Assembly: GCA_963665005.2 (NCBI GenBank)
Contig: CAXXTQ010000001.1
Coordinates: 2,108,001-2,172,000, forward strand
Reading direction: 5' to 3'
DNA length: 64,000 nucleotides
Source: G963665005 sp963665005
GTDB lineage: Bacteria > Bacillota > Clostridia > Christensenellales > SZUA-584
A program made the translations under genes and the position numbers. The notes beneath the pieces are model-generated. The model saw only the letters and a list, made by a program, of their open reading frames with translations, had not been told where the DNA came from and did no database searches. Numbering within the stretch: position 1 is the stretch's first letter; each line of letters starts with the position of its first letter. Positions 9,024 to 19,200 of this stretch are shown here, piece after piece.

Positions 9024-9905
9024 TTACAGCCTTTTTTTCAACCGCTTAAACTTGCATTCACCTACTATTTGCAACATAATTGGCAACAGACATAGGGACG
9101 CATAAGCCGCATAGAACACATAGCTAAGCGATGTAACAGGATTTATTATAATCTGCGGATCATATAGTATCCTCATCTGGTCTAGTGCATATCCGGCAAG
9201 TATCACCGTAAATGCACAAAATATGACAATAACAAATCCCCTGTCCCTGTTATCGAATCTGTATATCGAAAAAGCCGTCCGGCCTTTCAAAGCATACCCC
9301 CTGCTTCGCATAGAATCGGAGGATTCAACGAAGTTCTCCATCGTCCACGTAGTTACTATCGACAAGAGCCTTACTGCATTTTGCACCCTGCGGATCACAT
9401 TTCCCTGTTTCGTTCCTCTGCCAATAGCTTTCTGAGCCGTATTTATCTTTGATGCCCGCTCCTTTATCTTTGGCCCCATCCTTAGTATTATCGAAATGAA
9501 CAGCGATAATCTAGGCGCTATACGCCCCATGAGATAAATGACCTTGTCCGCAGTAACAACTGCATGTACACATGAAAGCCACATTATAACGCTTGCTATA
9601 ATCGTCCCTATGGCCAATCCGAATACAAGCGCTTCCAGCGTCACCGCATTACCAATCGCTGTCTGCCCCAGATTCGTAACACCAAAGTGCTCGAATTGAG
9701 AATAATAGAAAGCGAAAGCAGCTATGAACGGTATCAGTACGGCATTAAAAACAAGTCCTTTTATGCGATTGAGCTTTATTGAATAAACAAAGCCTGTAAC
9801 ATACGATATCGCAATGAATACCGGATGTTTAAACAATATCGTAAAACAAATAACTGATACGAAAAAAACAAAGTTTATTGTCGGATGGTATGAATCAAAT
9901 CTCAT
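9024..9905 (-). CDS. ecfT: ECF transporter transmembrane subunit EcfT (copy 1)
   Basis: EcfT is the membrane scaffold that couples the ATPases to the substrate-binding S subunit in energy-coupling-factor importers. The 293-residue protein is hydrophobic with several membrane segments and carries the coupling motif SMRSRGYALKGRT near residue 213, equivalent to the Ala-Arg-Gly helices that dock into EcfA. The gene follows the S subunit by five bases and closes the operon. A second EcfT gene lies at 12276 upstream of the ATPase gene. The two share the same plan (DSMRSRGY, then R-T-S/F-x-I-Y-R-F), suggesting duplication, which is unusual for a locus with one S subunit. Confidence 0.88.
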   Translation of the reverse strand: MRFDSYHPTINFVFFVSVICFTILFKHPVFIAISYVTGFVYSIKLNRIKGLVFNAVLIPFIAAFAFYYSQFEHFGVTNLGQTAIGNAVTLEALVFGLAIGTIIASVIMWLSCVHAVVTADKVIYLMGRIAPRLSLFISIILRMGPKIKERASKINTAQKAIGRGTKQGNVIRRVQNAVRLLSIVTTWTMENFVESSDSMRSRGYALKGRTAFSIYRFDNRDRGFVIVIFCAFTVILAGYALDQMRILYDPQIIINPVTSLSYVFYAAYASLCLLPIMLQIVGECKFKRLKKRL

Positions 9906-9910
9906 ATCTC

Positions 9911-10651
9911 TTAATCCTTCAGCATTGCGTATTTAATCTTGAGCCTGTCCAGTTTATCGAACATAGATCTGGAAATAATCAGCAAAAAAATTACGGTTGC
10001 AGTAGCATGTATAGCATTGACCGGCAGCCCCGATATAAGAAGAGCAATTGCATTTTCCGTGTTAACGACTGACGTCATCGTAAAAAGTGCGCACATGTCC
10101 AGCAGGGGGCCGACTATCACCATAACGACAACAGCACCGAATATACTGAGCGGCAGCCTCTTCTTTTTTAAAATACCCTTATTGTATAATACACCGGCGA
10201 TAAAACCTGCAATTCCAAACGCAAACATCTGCCAAGGAGTCCACGGTCCCTGTCCGAATATAAAGTTTGATACAAAGCCGCTTACCGCACCGCATAAAAA
10301 CCCTGCCTCGCCGCCAAACGCTACTCCGGTAATTATCACGATTGCGACAAGTGGTTTAAAAAACGGCACAAATATGAACGCCGCCCGGCCCGCTACCGCA
10401 ATAGCGCAGAGCACCGCTATTACCACCAACTCTCTTGCCTTAGGTTTGCGCTTTTCAAACACCATTAAAAAAGGTATCATCGTGTAGAGTATAATCAGCA
10501 AGCTAATGAAATAATACTGTCTGTCGCCCAGCTTAAGCCCTAGATATATCGTCAGAGGAATAGCAACGAGTATCAGCAGCATGGCCGTGAGCGTTCTTTT
10601 TGTCAGCCTTTTTTTACCATTCTCTTCAGCACTTACATATTCGCTTTGCAT
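9911..10651 (-). CDS. ECF transporter S component, probably corrinoid-specific
   Basis: This 246-residue membrane protein is the substrate-binding (S) subunit. After a charged N-terminal tail and two hydrophobic segments, the canonical S fold starts near residue 70 with ARELVVIAVLCAIAVAGRAAF. GQGPWTPWQMFAFGIAGFIAG is typical of vitamin-type S subunits in this class. The gene overlaps the end of the ATPase gene by 19 bases. Corrinoid specificity is inferred from the cobalamin riboswitch upstream of the whole locus and from the DUF4430 proteins, not from residues in the protein. Another vitamin remains possible if the ECF genes have their own promoter. Confidence 0.8.
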   Translation of the reverse strand: MQSEYVSAEENGKKRLTKRTLTAMLLILVAIPLTIYLGLKLGDRQYYFISLLIILYTMIPFLMVFEKRKPKARELVVIAVLCAIAVAGRAAFIFVPFFKPLVAIVIITGVAFGGEAGFLCGAVSGFVSNFIFGQGPWTPWQMFAFGIAGFIAGVLYNKGILKKKRLPLSIFGAVVVMVIVGPLLDMCALFTMTSVVNTENAIALLISGLPVNAIHATATVIFLLIISRSMFDKLDRLKIKYAMLKD

Positions 10652-12303
10652 AGCTCTATCACATCCTCGTTCGTTATAGCATCTTTGAACAGATGCCTGC
10701 TCATTCGATTTGCAGCCGTTGTATAAAAACTGTTTGATGCAAAGAATTTATCCGGTGTGTTCGTCGTTATTATGCTGCCGTCAAAAAACATCGCCGCTAT
10801 GTCCGCATATTTTGCACAGAATTCAACGTCATGCGATACCATAACAACTGTAACGCCGTCTGCTATCAGTTTTTTAAGTATAGCTGCAAGCGTTATCTTG
10901 AAAAAGGCGTCTATGCCCTTGGTCGGCTCATCCAGCAGCAGTATTTTCGGCCGAGTGAGCAAGACTTTTGCAAGTGCGGCGCGTTGCTGTTCGCCGCCCG
11001 AAAGATCGTAAGGATGTGATTCCAACAGTTTCTCTATCTGCGTTGTTTTCGTAACATCTTCTATCATTCTTCTTTTTTCATCATCCGGCATCCTTGCCTG
11101 CAGCATTTCAGCCAGATCTTCCCGTACAGTTTTTTTAACAAAAAGGCTCTGCGGGTCCTGCGGCAGCATGGCCAGGTTGCCTGCGAAAAGCTCGCCGGAT
11201 TTATACTTTTCAATACGTTTGCCGCCGATCACCACTTTACCGCGATATGGCCGACATATACCGCAAATGCTTTTCAGCATCGTCGTTTTACCTGTTCCGT
11301 TGCCGCCCATCACGACAAACAGGCACCCTTTGGGTACTTTCAAATCAACACCTTTTAACACATCGGGCAGCTCTTTTTCGTATCTGAACCACACCTCTTT
11401 AAGCGATAAAGCACAGTTGCCTTCATCCAAATCTTTCTCCGGCTTTTCTAGCTCTTTTGTTCTTATAACTCCGCCGTTAAAATACTTACTAAGCCAGTTG
11501 CGCCCGTCCCTAACGGTCAGCGGACAATCAACCCCGTCTTCCTCCGCATAGAATATCTGCATGGGCGACGGCAAAGCAGCGAACATATCGTTGTTCTCAT
11601 CTTTGAGCGAAGCGCCCACGCTGCGCGGCTCATCATCTGCTATAATACGGCCTTTATCCATCACGACCACCCTGTCAGAGCAATAGAACACGTTCTCCAA
11701 ACGGTGCTCCGTTATAATTATCGTCGTACCCAGCTCTAGATTTATTTTTCGTATGGTGTTTAAAAAATCCGCCGCTGCAATTGGATCAAGCTGGGAAGTC
11801 GGTTCATCAAGAACAAGTACCGACGGCTGCATTGCCATTATTGAAGCAAGGTTCAACAGCTGTTTTGCGCCTCCCGATAGTTCTGCAACGTTTTTATGAA
11901 ACCATGTCTGTATTCCGAAGTAATTCGCCATCTCCGCAACACGCATTCGTATCGTTTTGTTATCGTATCCCAGGCTTTCAAGGCCGAATGCAAGCTCGTG
12001 CCACACCTTGTCCGTTACGATCTGGTTGTCAGGGTTCTGCATGACATAACCGATCTGCCCGGCCTGTGTTCTTAAATCCGCTTTATCAAGTGATTGTCCC
12101 TCAAAGAAGACTTCTCCTTCTTCTGTGCCAGAGGGCGTTAATACTGTTTTGAGGTACCGCAGTAGCGTTGTTTTACCGCTTCCGCTCTTTCCGCAGATCG
12201 CAATATACTGCCCCTTCTCAATACTTAGATTGATATGATCCAATGCTTTCTTACCCGACGTTGGATAAGTAAACGTCAGATCCCTGATCTCAAAATGCGC
12301 CAT
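10633..12303 (-). CDS. Fused double ATPase of ECF transporter (EcfA-EcfA')
   Basis: The 556-residue protein carries two complete ABC ATPase domains in one chain. Domain 1 has Walker A GKSGSGKTT near residue 40, the signature LSGGAKQ and Walker B VLVLDEPTS. Domain 2 has Walker A GGNGTGKTT near residue 335, LSGGEQQ and ILLLDEPTKG. ECF systems usually use separate EcfA and EcfA' proteins, so this is a natural fusion of the pair. The linker around residues 245-290 is poorly conserved. The start codon lies within the end of the upstream ecfT (28-base overlap), and the end overlaps the S gene, so the ECF genes are translationally coupled. The protein hydrolyses ATP on the cytoplasmic face to drive uptake. 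Confidence 0.92.
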   Translation of the reverse strand: MAHFEIRDLTFTYPTSGKKALDHINLSIEKGQYIAICGKSGSGKTTLLRYLKTVLTPSGTEEGEVFFEGQSLDKADLRTQAGQIGYVMQNPDNQIVTDKVWHELAFGLESLGYDNKTIRMRVAEMANYFGIQTWFHKNVAELSGGAKQLLNLASIMAMQPSVLVLDEPTSQLDPIAAADFLNTIRKINLELGTTIIITEHRLENVFYCSDRVVVMDKGRIIADDEPRSVGASLKDENNDMFAALPSPMQIFYAEEDGVDCPLTVRDGRNWLSKYFNGGVIRTKELEKPEKDLDEGNCALSLKEVWFRYEKELPDVLKGVDLKVPKGCLFVVMGGNGTGKTTMLKSICGICRPYRGKVVIGGKRIEKYKSGELFAGNLAMLPQDPQSLFVKKTVREDLAEMLQARMPDDEKRRMIEDVTKTTQIEKLLESHPYDLSGGEQQRAALAKVLLTRPKILLLDEPTKGIDAFFKITLAAILKKLIADGVTVVMVSHDVEFCAKYADIAAMFFDGSIITTNTPDKFFASNSFYTTAANRMSRHLFKDAITNEDVIELCKANM

Positions 12304-13166
12304 TTAATTTCCTCCGAAATTTTCATTATAGATGGTATCATCAGGAATACAGCATATGCTGTTATGCCAAAATATGAATAGCCATTCATTCCGCTTATCG
12401 TCACAGCCGGTATGTAACTCACTTTTACCGCACCGTTGACTGCACATAATATGACTGATGATATAAGCGCTAGCATTATCGCAAGCAAAGATACGTCCCT
12501 TTTGCCGAACCTGTAGATACAAAAACTAGTCCTTCCTTTCAGGCCGTAACCCCGGCTTCGCATCGAATCCGCCGTCACAACAGCGTCCTCGAGCGCCCAG
12601 CCGGCAAGAACCGAAATCACAACACTTGCGTTCTTAACAAGCTCACGCCGGCTTCCTTTGCCCGCGCTTTTCCCGATGCATTTACGTGCTCCTGTAATAG
12701 TATTAGCCCTTTTCTGATAGTTCGGTATCAGCCTTAGCACCATCGTGAAAATAAGCGAGATTGCTGGTATCAGCCTGCCGAACAAATATATGAACTTATC
12801 ACTGGTCATTGCAATGTTGTAGCATGCAAACCACATCATAATACTAAGAAACATCGCTCCCGTCGCCATACCATAATATAAGGCTTCCAATGTATACCTA
12901 CGCCCACCAAGGTATGTAAATAGCAACGTATCACCCAACATATTGAACACCGGATTAAGCAATGTAATAGCAGTTAAAACGCACAAGAGTATACCGACAA
13001 GTTTCAACCCTTTTTGTCCCTTTAAAGACAAGTAATATACGATCGACAGAATACCGGATACACACAAAAACAGTGGGTGTATAAAGAACATTCCCATAAA
13101 TATTGCACCCATAAAAAATAAAAAGCCTATGATCGGGTTGTATGCCGAAAATTTGTCTGTCTCCAT
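12276..13166 (-). CDS. ecfT: ECF transporter transmembrane subunit EcfT (copy 2)
   Basis: This is a second EcfT-type membrane scaffold, with several hydrophobic segments and the coupling motif DSMRSRGYGLKGRTSF near its C-terminal third. I start at the ATG at 13166 (METDKFSAYNP), which aligns with the start of the other EcfT. The longer frame begins nine codons earlier without a better ribosome site; the site in front of 13166 (AGAGTG) is weak. It is the first ECF gene after the giant surface-protein gene and is separated from it by a strong hairpin. Whether the two T subunits form a heteromer or serve alternative complexes cannot be told from the sequence. Confidence 0.87.
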   Translation of the reverse strand: METDKFSAYNPIIGFLFFMGAIFMGMFFIHPLFLCVSGILSIVYYLSLKGQKGLKLVGILLCVLTAITLLNPVFNMLGDTLLFTYLGGRRYTLEALYYGMATGAMFLSIMMWFACYNIAMTSDKFIYLFGRLIPAISLIFTMVLRLIPNYQKRANTITGARKCIGKSAGKGSRRELVKNASVVISVLAGWALEDAVVTADSMRSRGYGLKGRTSFCIYRFGKRDVSLLAIMLALISSVILCAVNGAVKVSYIPAVTISGMNGYSYFGITAYAVFLMIPSIMKISEEIKWRILRSGI

Positions 13167-13201
13167 ATTCACTCTTTCTAATCCTAAAAACAAACAGCAA
13201 C

Positions 13202-13229
13202 GGGCAAAGAGCTAATTCGCTCTTTGCCC
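13202..13229 (-). terminator. Hairpin between giant surface gene and ECF genes
   Basis: A perfect 11-base stem (GGGCAAAGAGC / GCTCTTTGCCC) with a six-base loop lies 30 bases after the giant gene's stop. On the minus strand a loose T-rich stretch follows only after several bases, so it may be a partial terminator or mRNA-stabilising hairpin that sets different expression for the surface proteins and the ECF importer. Confidence 0.6.
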
Positions 13230-13258
13230 CAAATTAATTTTGCTATCTTCTACTTTTG

Positions 13259-16200
13259 TTAAGCCACTGCTGTATATTTTCTTTTACGAATAATCAGCAG
13301 TACGATAAGCGCGGCCAGCAGCACAACGCCTATGCCCAGCCATATAAGCCAGCTTAAATCAGGCGTACCGCCGAGCTCTAGCGGCGAAAGCCCATTGTAG
13401 CCCACCACACCGTAGTATGAAAAACTCGTGGCCGTGAATATCAGTTCATCGCCTTCGATCTTCGCTTCTATATATTCGATAGTGCCGTCGCTCTTCTGAT
13501 GCACGATAACGACGCCGTCGTAACCTTCCATATTCGGCGCAGGCAGCCTCACCTCCACCGGCTCGTCCGGCTCATATTCCTTGTCATTGATAAGGTCATG
13601 CAACGTTATGTTGGCCATCATGATCAGCGTGTTTTTGCCGAGCGTCTGCTGAAGCGTTGCAGCTTCTTCGCTATCAAGGGGTTGCACGGTAACGATAACC
13701 TTTACATACCACTCAAGGCCGGAAGATATGCTGATACCCGTCTGCTCATCGGTATGATTCTCTTCCGAAAATGCCTTCATATACGCCTCGAGTTTTTCAT
13801 AATTAGCGACGAATAACTTCTGATCGTCCGTCAGTTCCTGATATGCAAGATATACGTTAATCAGGCTGTTGATATCCGGCTCTGCGTTTTCATCTACCGC
13901 TATACCCTCGATTTGTATCATCACTTCGGCAATCTGCGCATCAACCTCATATGTTACTCCGTCGATCGTGACGGATTCTACACCACCCTCAGGCACGTCT
14001 TCATCCTCTAGCGTGACCGTCACCTGTTCCGTAGTTTCCGTTGTTTCTTTAAGGGTAGCAAGTTTGGTTTCGGCCGCTGCAAGCGTCGAATAATTTGATA
14101 CCAGGGATTTCTGTGTACTCGTCAGCGCATTGTATGCCGCCCGTGCTGCGACGATATCCGCTTCGCTATCCAGCGTGACATTGCCTATCTCGTCTATCAT
14201 ATCTTCCACGCCTTCTGCTGCCGCTTGGTCGATCTTTGCCTGCTCTGCCCCGTCTGCTAGCTTCTTGTAGCGTTCTTCCGCTGCCGTCAGCGTTGCGTAT
14301 TTTGTCACGAGTAATTTTTGTGCATTCGTCAAAGAGTCGTATGCATTCCTTGCCGCCGCTATCGTTCCCTTGCTTTCCAGCGTCACGGTACCGATCGCCG
14401 CGATCAGATCATCAACACCTTCTGCTGCCGACGTGTCCGCCACAAGCTGCGCATAGCGTGTTTCCGCCGCCGTCAGGCTCGCGTAATTGCTCACCAACGC
14501 TTTCTGCATTTCGGTCAGTGCGCCATATGCGTTTCTCGCAGCCTCTATCGCGGCTTCGCTGCTAAGCGTTACGACTCCTATAGCATCAATCAACGACTCT
14601 ACATTGCTTATCTGAAGCGCCGAGAACGTTTTCTCTGCTGCTACAAGTGTTGCATAGTTCGTAACATTTGCTTTTTCATCTTCCGGCAATGCGTCATAGG
14701 CGTTGCGCGCTATGGTGATTGCGTCGCCTGAATCCAGCGTAACAGTCCCGATAGCGTCAATCAGCTTGATTACCCCAACTGCTTCCGGAACGCCAACGGC
14801 CAGCACATTGCCCGAATCGTTTTTATAATATATCGTGCTGTCCGGGCCGCATATCAGGCTTGTAATACAATACTGCGAGAATCCTGCTGCATCATACAGC
14901 TCAATTAGCTCTGCGCCTTCTGCCGTTGTGGCATCCGGCTCCGCCTTAATCATAGAAATACCGCCCGGCGTCGAATTATATGTCGAATACAGGTAGATAT
15001 ATCCCGTGTTATCTTCATATGCCGTCGTCATAAGCATCGAGCACTGCGGATATCCCTTAAGTCCTATGGCGTACAGCATCTCCAGACTGTCTGCATCCAC
15101 TACCAGAAGGTTTCCTGATGAACCTGTAGCACTTATACCGCTGCCTACTCCGAAATAAACCCTGTCCTTATAAACAACCGGAGTACTAGTACTTTGCGCA
15201 TTATGGTTAATACCCTTGAGTCCGGAAATAACACCAGTTGAAGCATTAACGTTTGCGCTGTACAGATAGCCGCACTTAGTTGTAAAGTATATCTTTCCGC
15301 TATCGCTGTTATATGCAATGGATGATCGCTGGTCGCCCGTTATATCAAGTTCTGAAATCACCTCGCCCGTAAACTGATCGAATGAATAGAGCTTGGACGA
15401 TCCTCTATATCCGCTTGCTCCGTCGTCTGTACCAACGATAACGGCATCTCCAATTACCACCGAACCGGCCCAATAGAAACCGCCCTGCTGCGTATGTTTC
15501 CATGTCGCCAGTTTTGGCTCATCGGTCCGCGTAATATCTTCGTCCGTTACACTAAGACAGACAAAATTCGCATCCCTGTATTCACCTGTCCAGAATCCGG
15601 TATAGATGTAACCGTCATCATAGGTAATGGGACTTAATGACTGTCCTCCAAGATTGTCCTCATATATCCAAAGTGATTCCAACGTATCTGCATTGAACGC
15701 CTGTATCGTACCATCCGTCAGTGGTACAAAAATCATTCCTTCCGCATACGTAGGCGGTGTATATCCCCAGTTCGGTGCTGCTGTCATACTGCCTGTCACA
15801 AGCGTTTCTCCCGTTTGCAGGTCGAGCTTGTATATAGTCGTGCCCGCCATCACCACGAGGGCATTATCCACGATGATCTGAATGCTGGGGGCGGCGCTCC
15901 ATCCCGAACCCAGCTGCGCATTCCACTTAAGATTGATGTTCTCCGTTTCTATCGGCAGCTGCACATCCGTGATCGCCATGTTATCGTCGCTGCCGCGGAA
16001 ATTCCCCCAGTATGCGCCCACATCCTCAAGGCCGTCATCCGCAGCGCTATTGAGCGTTACTTCAATCGTACCGCCAGTCTGCGGTACTGAACCGCTCTGC
16101 GCGACATAACCGTATTTTGAAACTGTATAGGTGTAATCATACGCGCCGAACATGCCGCTGAAGCTGCCCTCGCTGTTCGCGCTGACTGTCGCTCCTGTTT

Positions 16201-19200
16201 GGTCATACACCTTTACGATCGCATCTGAAGGCGTTGCATTAACCTCAAAATCAAGCTGTGCTACCTTCGTCAAGTTAAGCGTATAGGTAGTGCTGAGTGC
16301 GCTTTCGCCATCTCCGCCCGTTACAACGATATCGATCTCGTCCGCGGACGAAATGTCCACGGTATTCGAATCGCTGCCGTTATACGTGATTTCATAGGCG
16401 TCCGACGCAGGTGTTGCTTCAACATCCACTGTTTCTGCGCTCTGCGGCACCGTGAGACTGTATTCAGTAGTTTGAGGGTCGAACTCCTCTTCAAGGTAAA
16501 GCTTCACATCTGCGCTTGCAACTCCGAGTGCGCTCAGGTTCGGTACACAATCGATCGTAAACGTATACGTAGTAGACTCTTTGCCAGAGCCTGTAGGCGG
16601 TGTCACCACAATTGTGAGTACGTTACGGCCAACGGTCAGGCAGTTTGCCCATTTGGACGAGCCGCTCGTCCACGTAATGTCTTTACACTCTCCGTCGCCA
16701 TAGTATAATGTGACAACTGCGCCGTCTTCCGCCGCAAGCGCTCTGAACCGCAACTGTGTTACACTGTCCGTCTGTGCCGCCAGCGTATAGCTTTGTGTAT
16801 CTATATCGAATACCAATGCCGTATCGTAGGAATCTCCTTCATTCTTCAGCAGCACGGTATTGTTCGTGGGCGAATATCCGGTATGTATCAAAAGTGAAGC
16901 AAGCTTAGCCTCAGTTTGAGTATCCTGCGCCAGCAACGTCACCGTGTATGTATCCGCTGAATCTACAATACCATCATTTGTACTGAATACGAGAGTGTAG
17001 ACTCCCGCCGTCGGCGGAACTATTGAGTAGTTTTCATCCGCAGAAACTGCATAAGCTTCGTTGATACTCACATTATAATTAAGCTCATCATTGTCCTCAT
17101 CCACGAATATCGTGGATAAGTCGAGCGTGTAGGCTTCGCCCACTGTAGCTTCTGCAGATATCCCTGCCGGTACGTCGTCTTTGAGAGCGGGAGGCGTGTT
17201 TTGCAAGCCGGTTTCTACAGTGATCGTATACTTCATCGGCTCGCCGCTGCTGTTCATAGTCTCCCAGCCAGACTCACCTACACCGATATACAATATATCT
17301 CCCGGTTTTACGGAAATTCGTTCCGTTCTCTTATAATAAGCGCTGTCTTTGTTGTAATAATTTAAAAATGTTTTGACCTGGTAATTCTTATTGGCCGCTG
17401 TAGGCGTAAACATAACGCTTGCTCTATCGCCGGAGATATTCAGAATATAAGAGTTTGTATCACTGTCAAAGGACGGCTTCAGCCGACCACCGCTAATGGT
17501 CAAGTCTTTCAGCGAGGTATTTGAATTGTACCATGTGCCCCCGATATCCTCGCCGTAATCACACGTATACATAACGTTTATTGTGTCGCCGCTTTCTATC
17601 CCTCCGTTTTCATATGTAAACGCTGCAAAGCCTTCATTCGTAAACCAATCATTCAATGTTCCCATCCATCCGGATTTCTGTCCTCCATTAAATTCGAACA
17701 GTTCCAGATCTTCTATGATGATTCCGGAAAGATATGTGATGTTGTAATCATACGAGTTGTCATTCCAATTATAGCCATCCAGTTCCAGCGCTTTTAGAAT
17801 CATGGTCATCATGGAGTCGTTTTCCCCCAGGTTGTACCACCCTTCAACAATCGTTCCGGTTAGATCCCCTTCGCTATATGTGTTGTTTTCGATTGATATG
17901 TAAACCTGTCCGACAACAGCTCCGGAGTCATAGGAAATCTCGTCTCCCCCGGCGCTTGCCGAAGAAGTCTTGACAACGCTCATCGCTGCGATTGCCGCTT
18001 TTCTCGCAGCCGTCACTTCATCGCATGTTATAGCCACATTAATATTGGCAATGCCGACGGCAAGAGCTGCTGCCAGCGCTTGCTGTCCTGCATCGTCATA
18101 TAACTCGAGATTGTAACTGTCGTACGTATCCTGCAAGGTTTCAAGTGCCGCAGCACGCACCTCTTCAACGTCTCTTATATCGTACTCATATTTTGTAATT
18201 CCCTTTATCTGAATAGCAAGTGAGCTGCCTTCAAAGTCTTCCGGCACAATATACGAAATATTAAATAGAGTTTCATCTGTTGCGGATGGATTAACCCCGT
18301 GATTTTCAGCCAGCTCCCAGGTCGTTCCGCCGTCTACAGAATAGACCGGCCAGTAAGACTCGTCAGATACTACGATCAGCCTTCTTACCTCTATTCGATC
18401 ACCAAGATAGGCCGTCATGCCTCTGTCCGATGGTTCCGTACCCGAGCCAGTGGTATATTTATAATAGGATGATCCTTTTGTACCGTCGGGATAAAGTACA
18501 AAAACATAGTTGTGATTTGGCGCAGAAGTTAAGAATCCGTAGCTTTCTGCAAGTTCAATCGTGCTGGTGTCCAGCTGTATGTCCACACTGACCTCTGCCG
18601 GATAAACCATGTAGGATTCATCGGCGAGAATAACCATAAGCTCATCGATCAGCGATAGTTCATCCTGTGACATCAGCCCTTTTTGATAATCGTTCATGCC
18701 GTCAGCGATATTGCTGATTCTTTGTAAAGTCTTCTTGTAGGTATAATCCATCTGGAAAGTATCATCTGGTATATACGAGAGGTACAACCGCAGTTCCTCA
18801 ATGATTGCATCATGGTCATATGCTGTGTCTCCGTATTCCTGCAGCCGCTTGAAATCCAGGTTGTACTGATCAAGCAGCTCTTTGAGCGTCGTTGCACTGC
18901 TCATATTGCTTACAAGCGTATTATACTGCGCCGCGAACGTATCGTCGTAATACCCTTCCGGAAAGTCGTAGTCATGGAACGCTTCAAAATAAACCTGCGC
19001 CTCCTGTGTCTTCTCGGTTCTGTATGCTTCGATAACTGCATCTTCATCGTCTGCCGCTTCCACATAAACCATGGCATATGCGCCGGCAAACAGCGAATTG
19101 TAAGTTCCGTACGTTGTCACATTATAAACATCGATAAACGTAAGGTCATCTTCGGTAACGTTGAACAGCCCGATCGTATACCAACCCGACTGGGTAAACA

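Noticed and set aside
13259..13400. A sortase (LPXTG) anchor at the end of the giant protein
   Set aside because: The sequence before the last helix reads LSPLELGGTPDLSW, without an LPXTG-like motif. The helix plus RKRK tail fits a simple membrane anchor.
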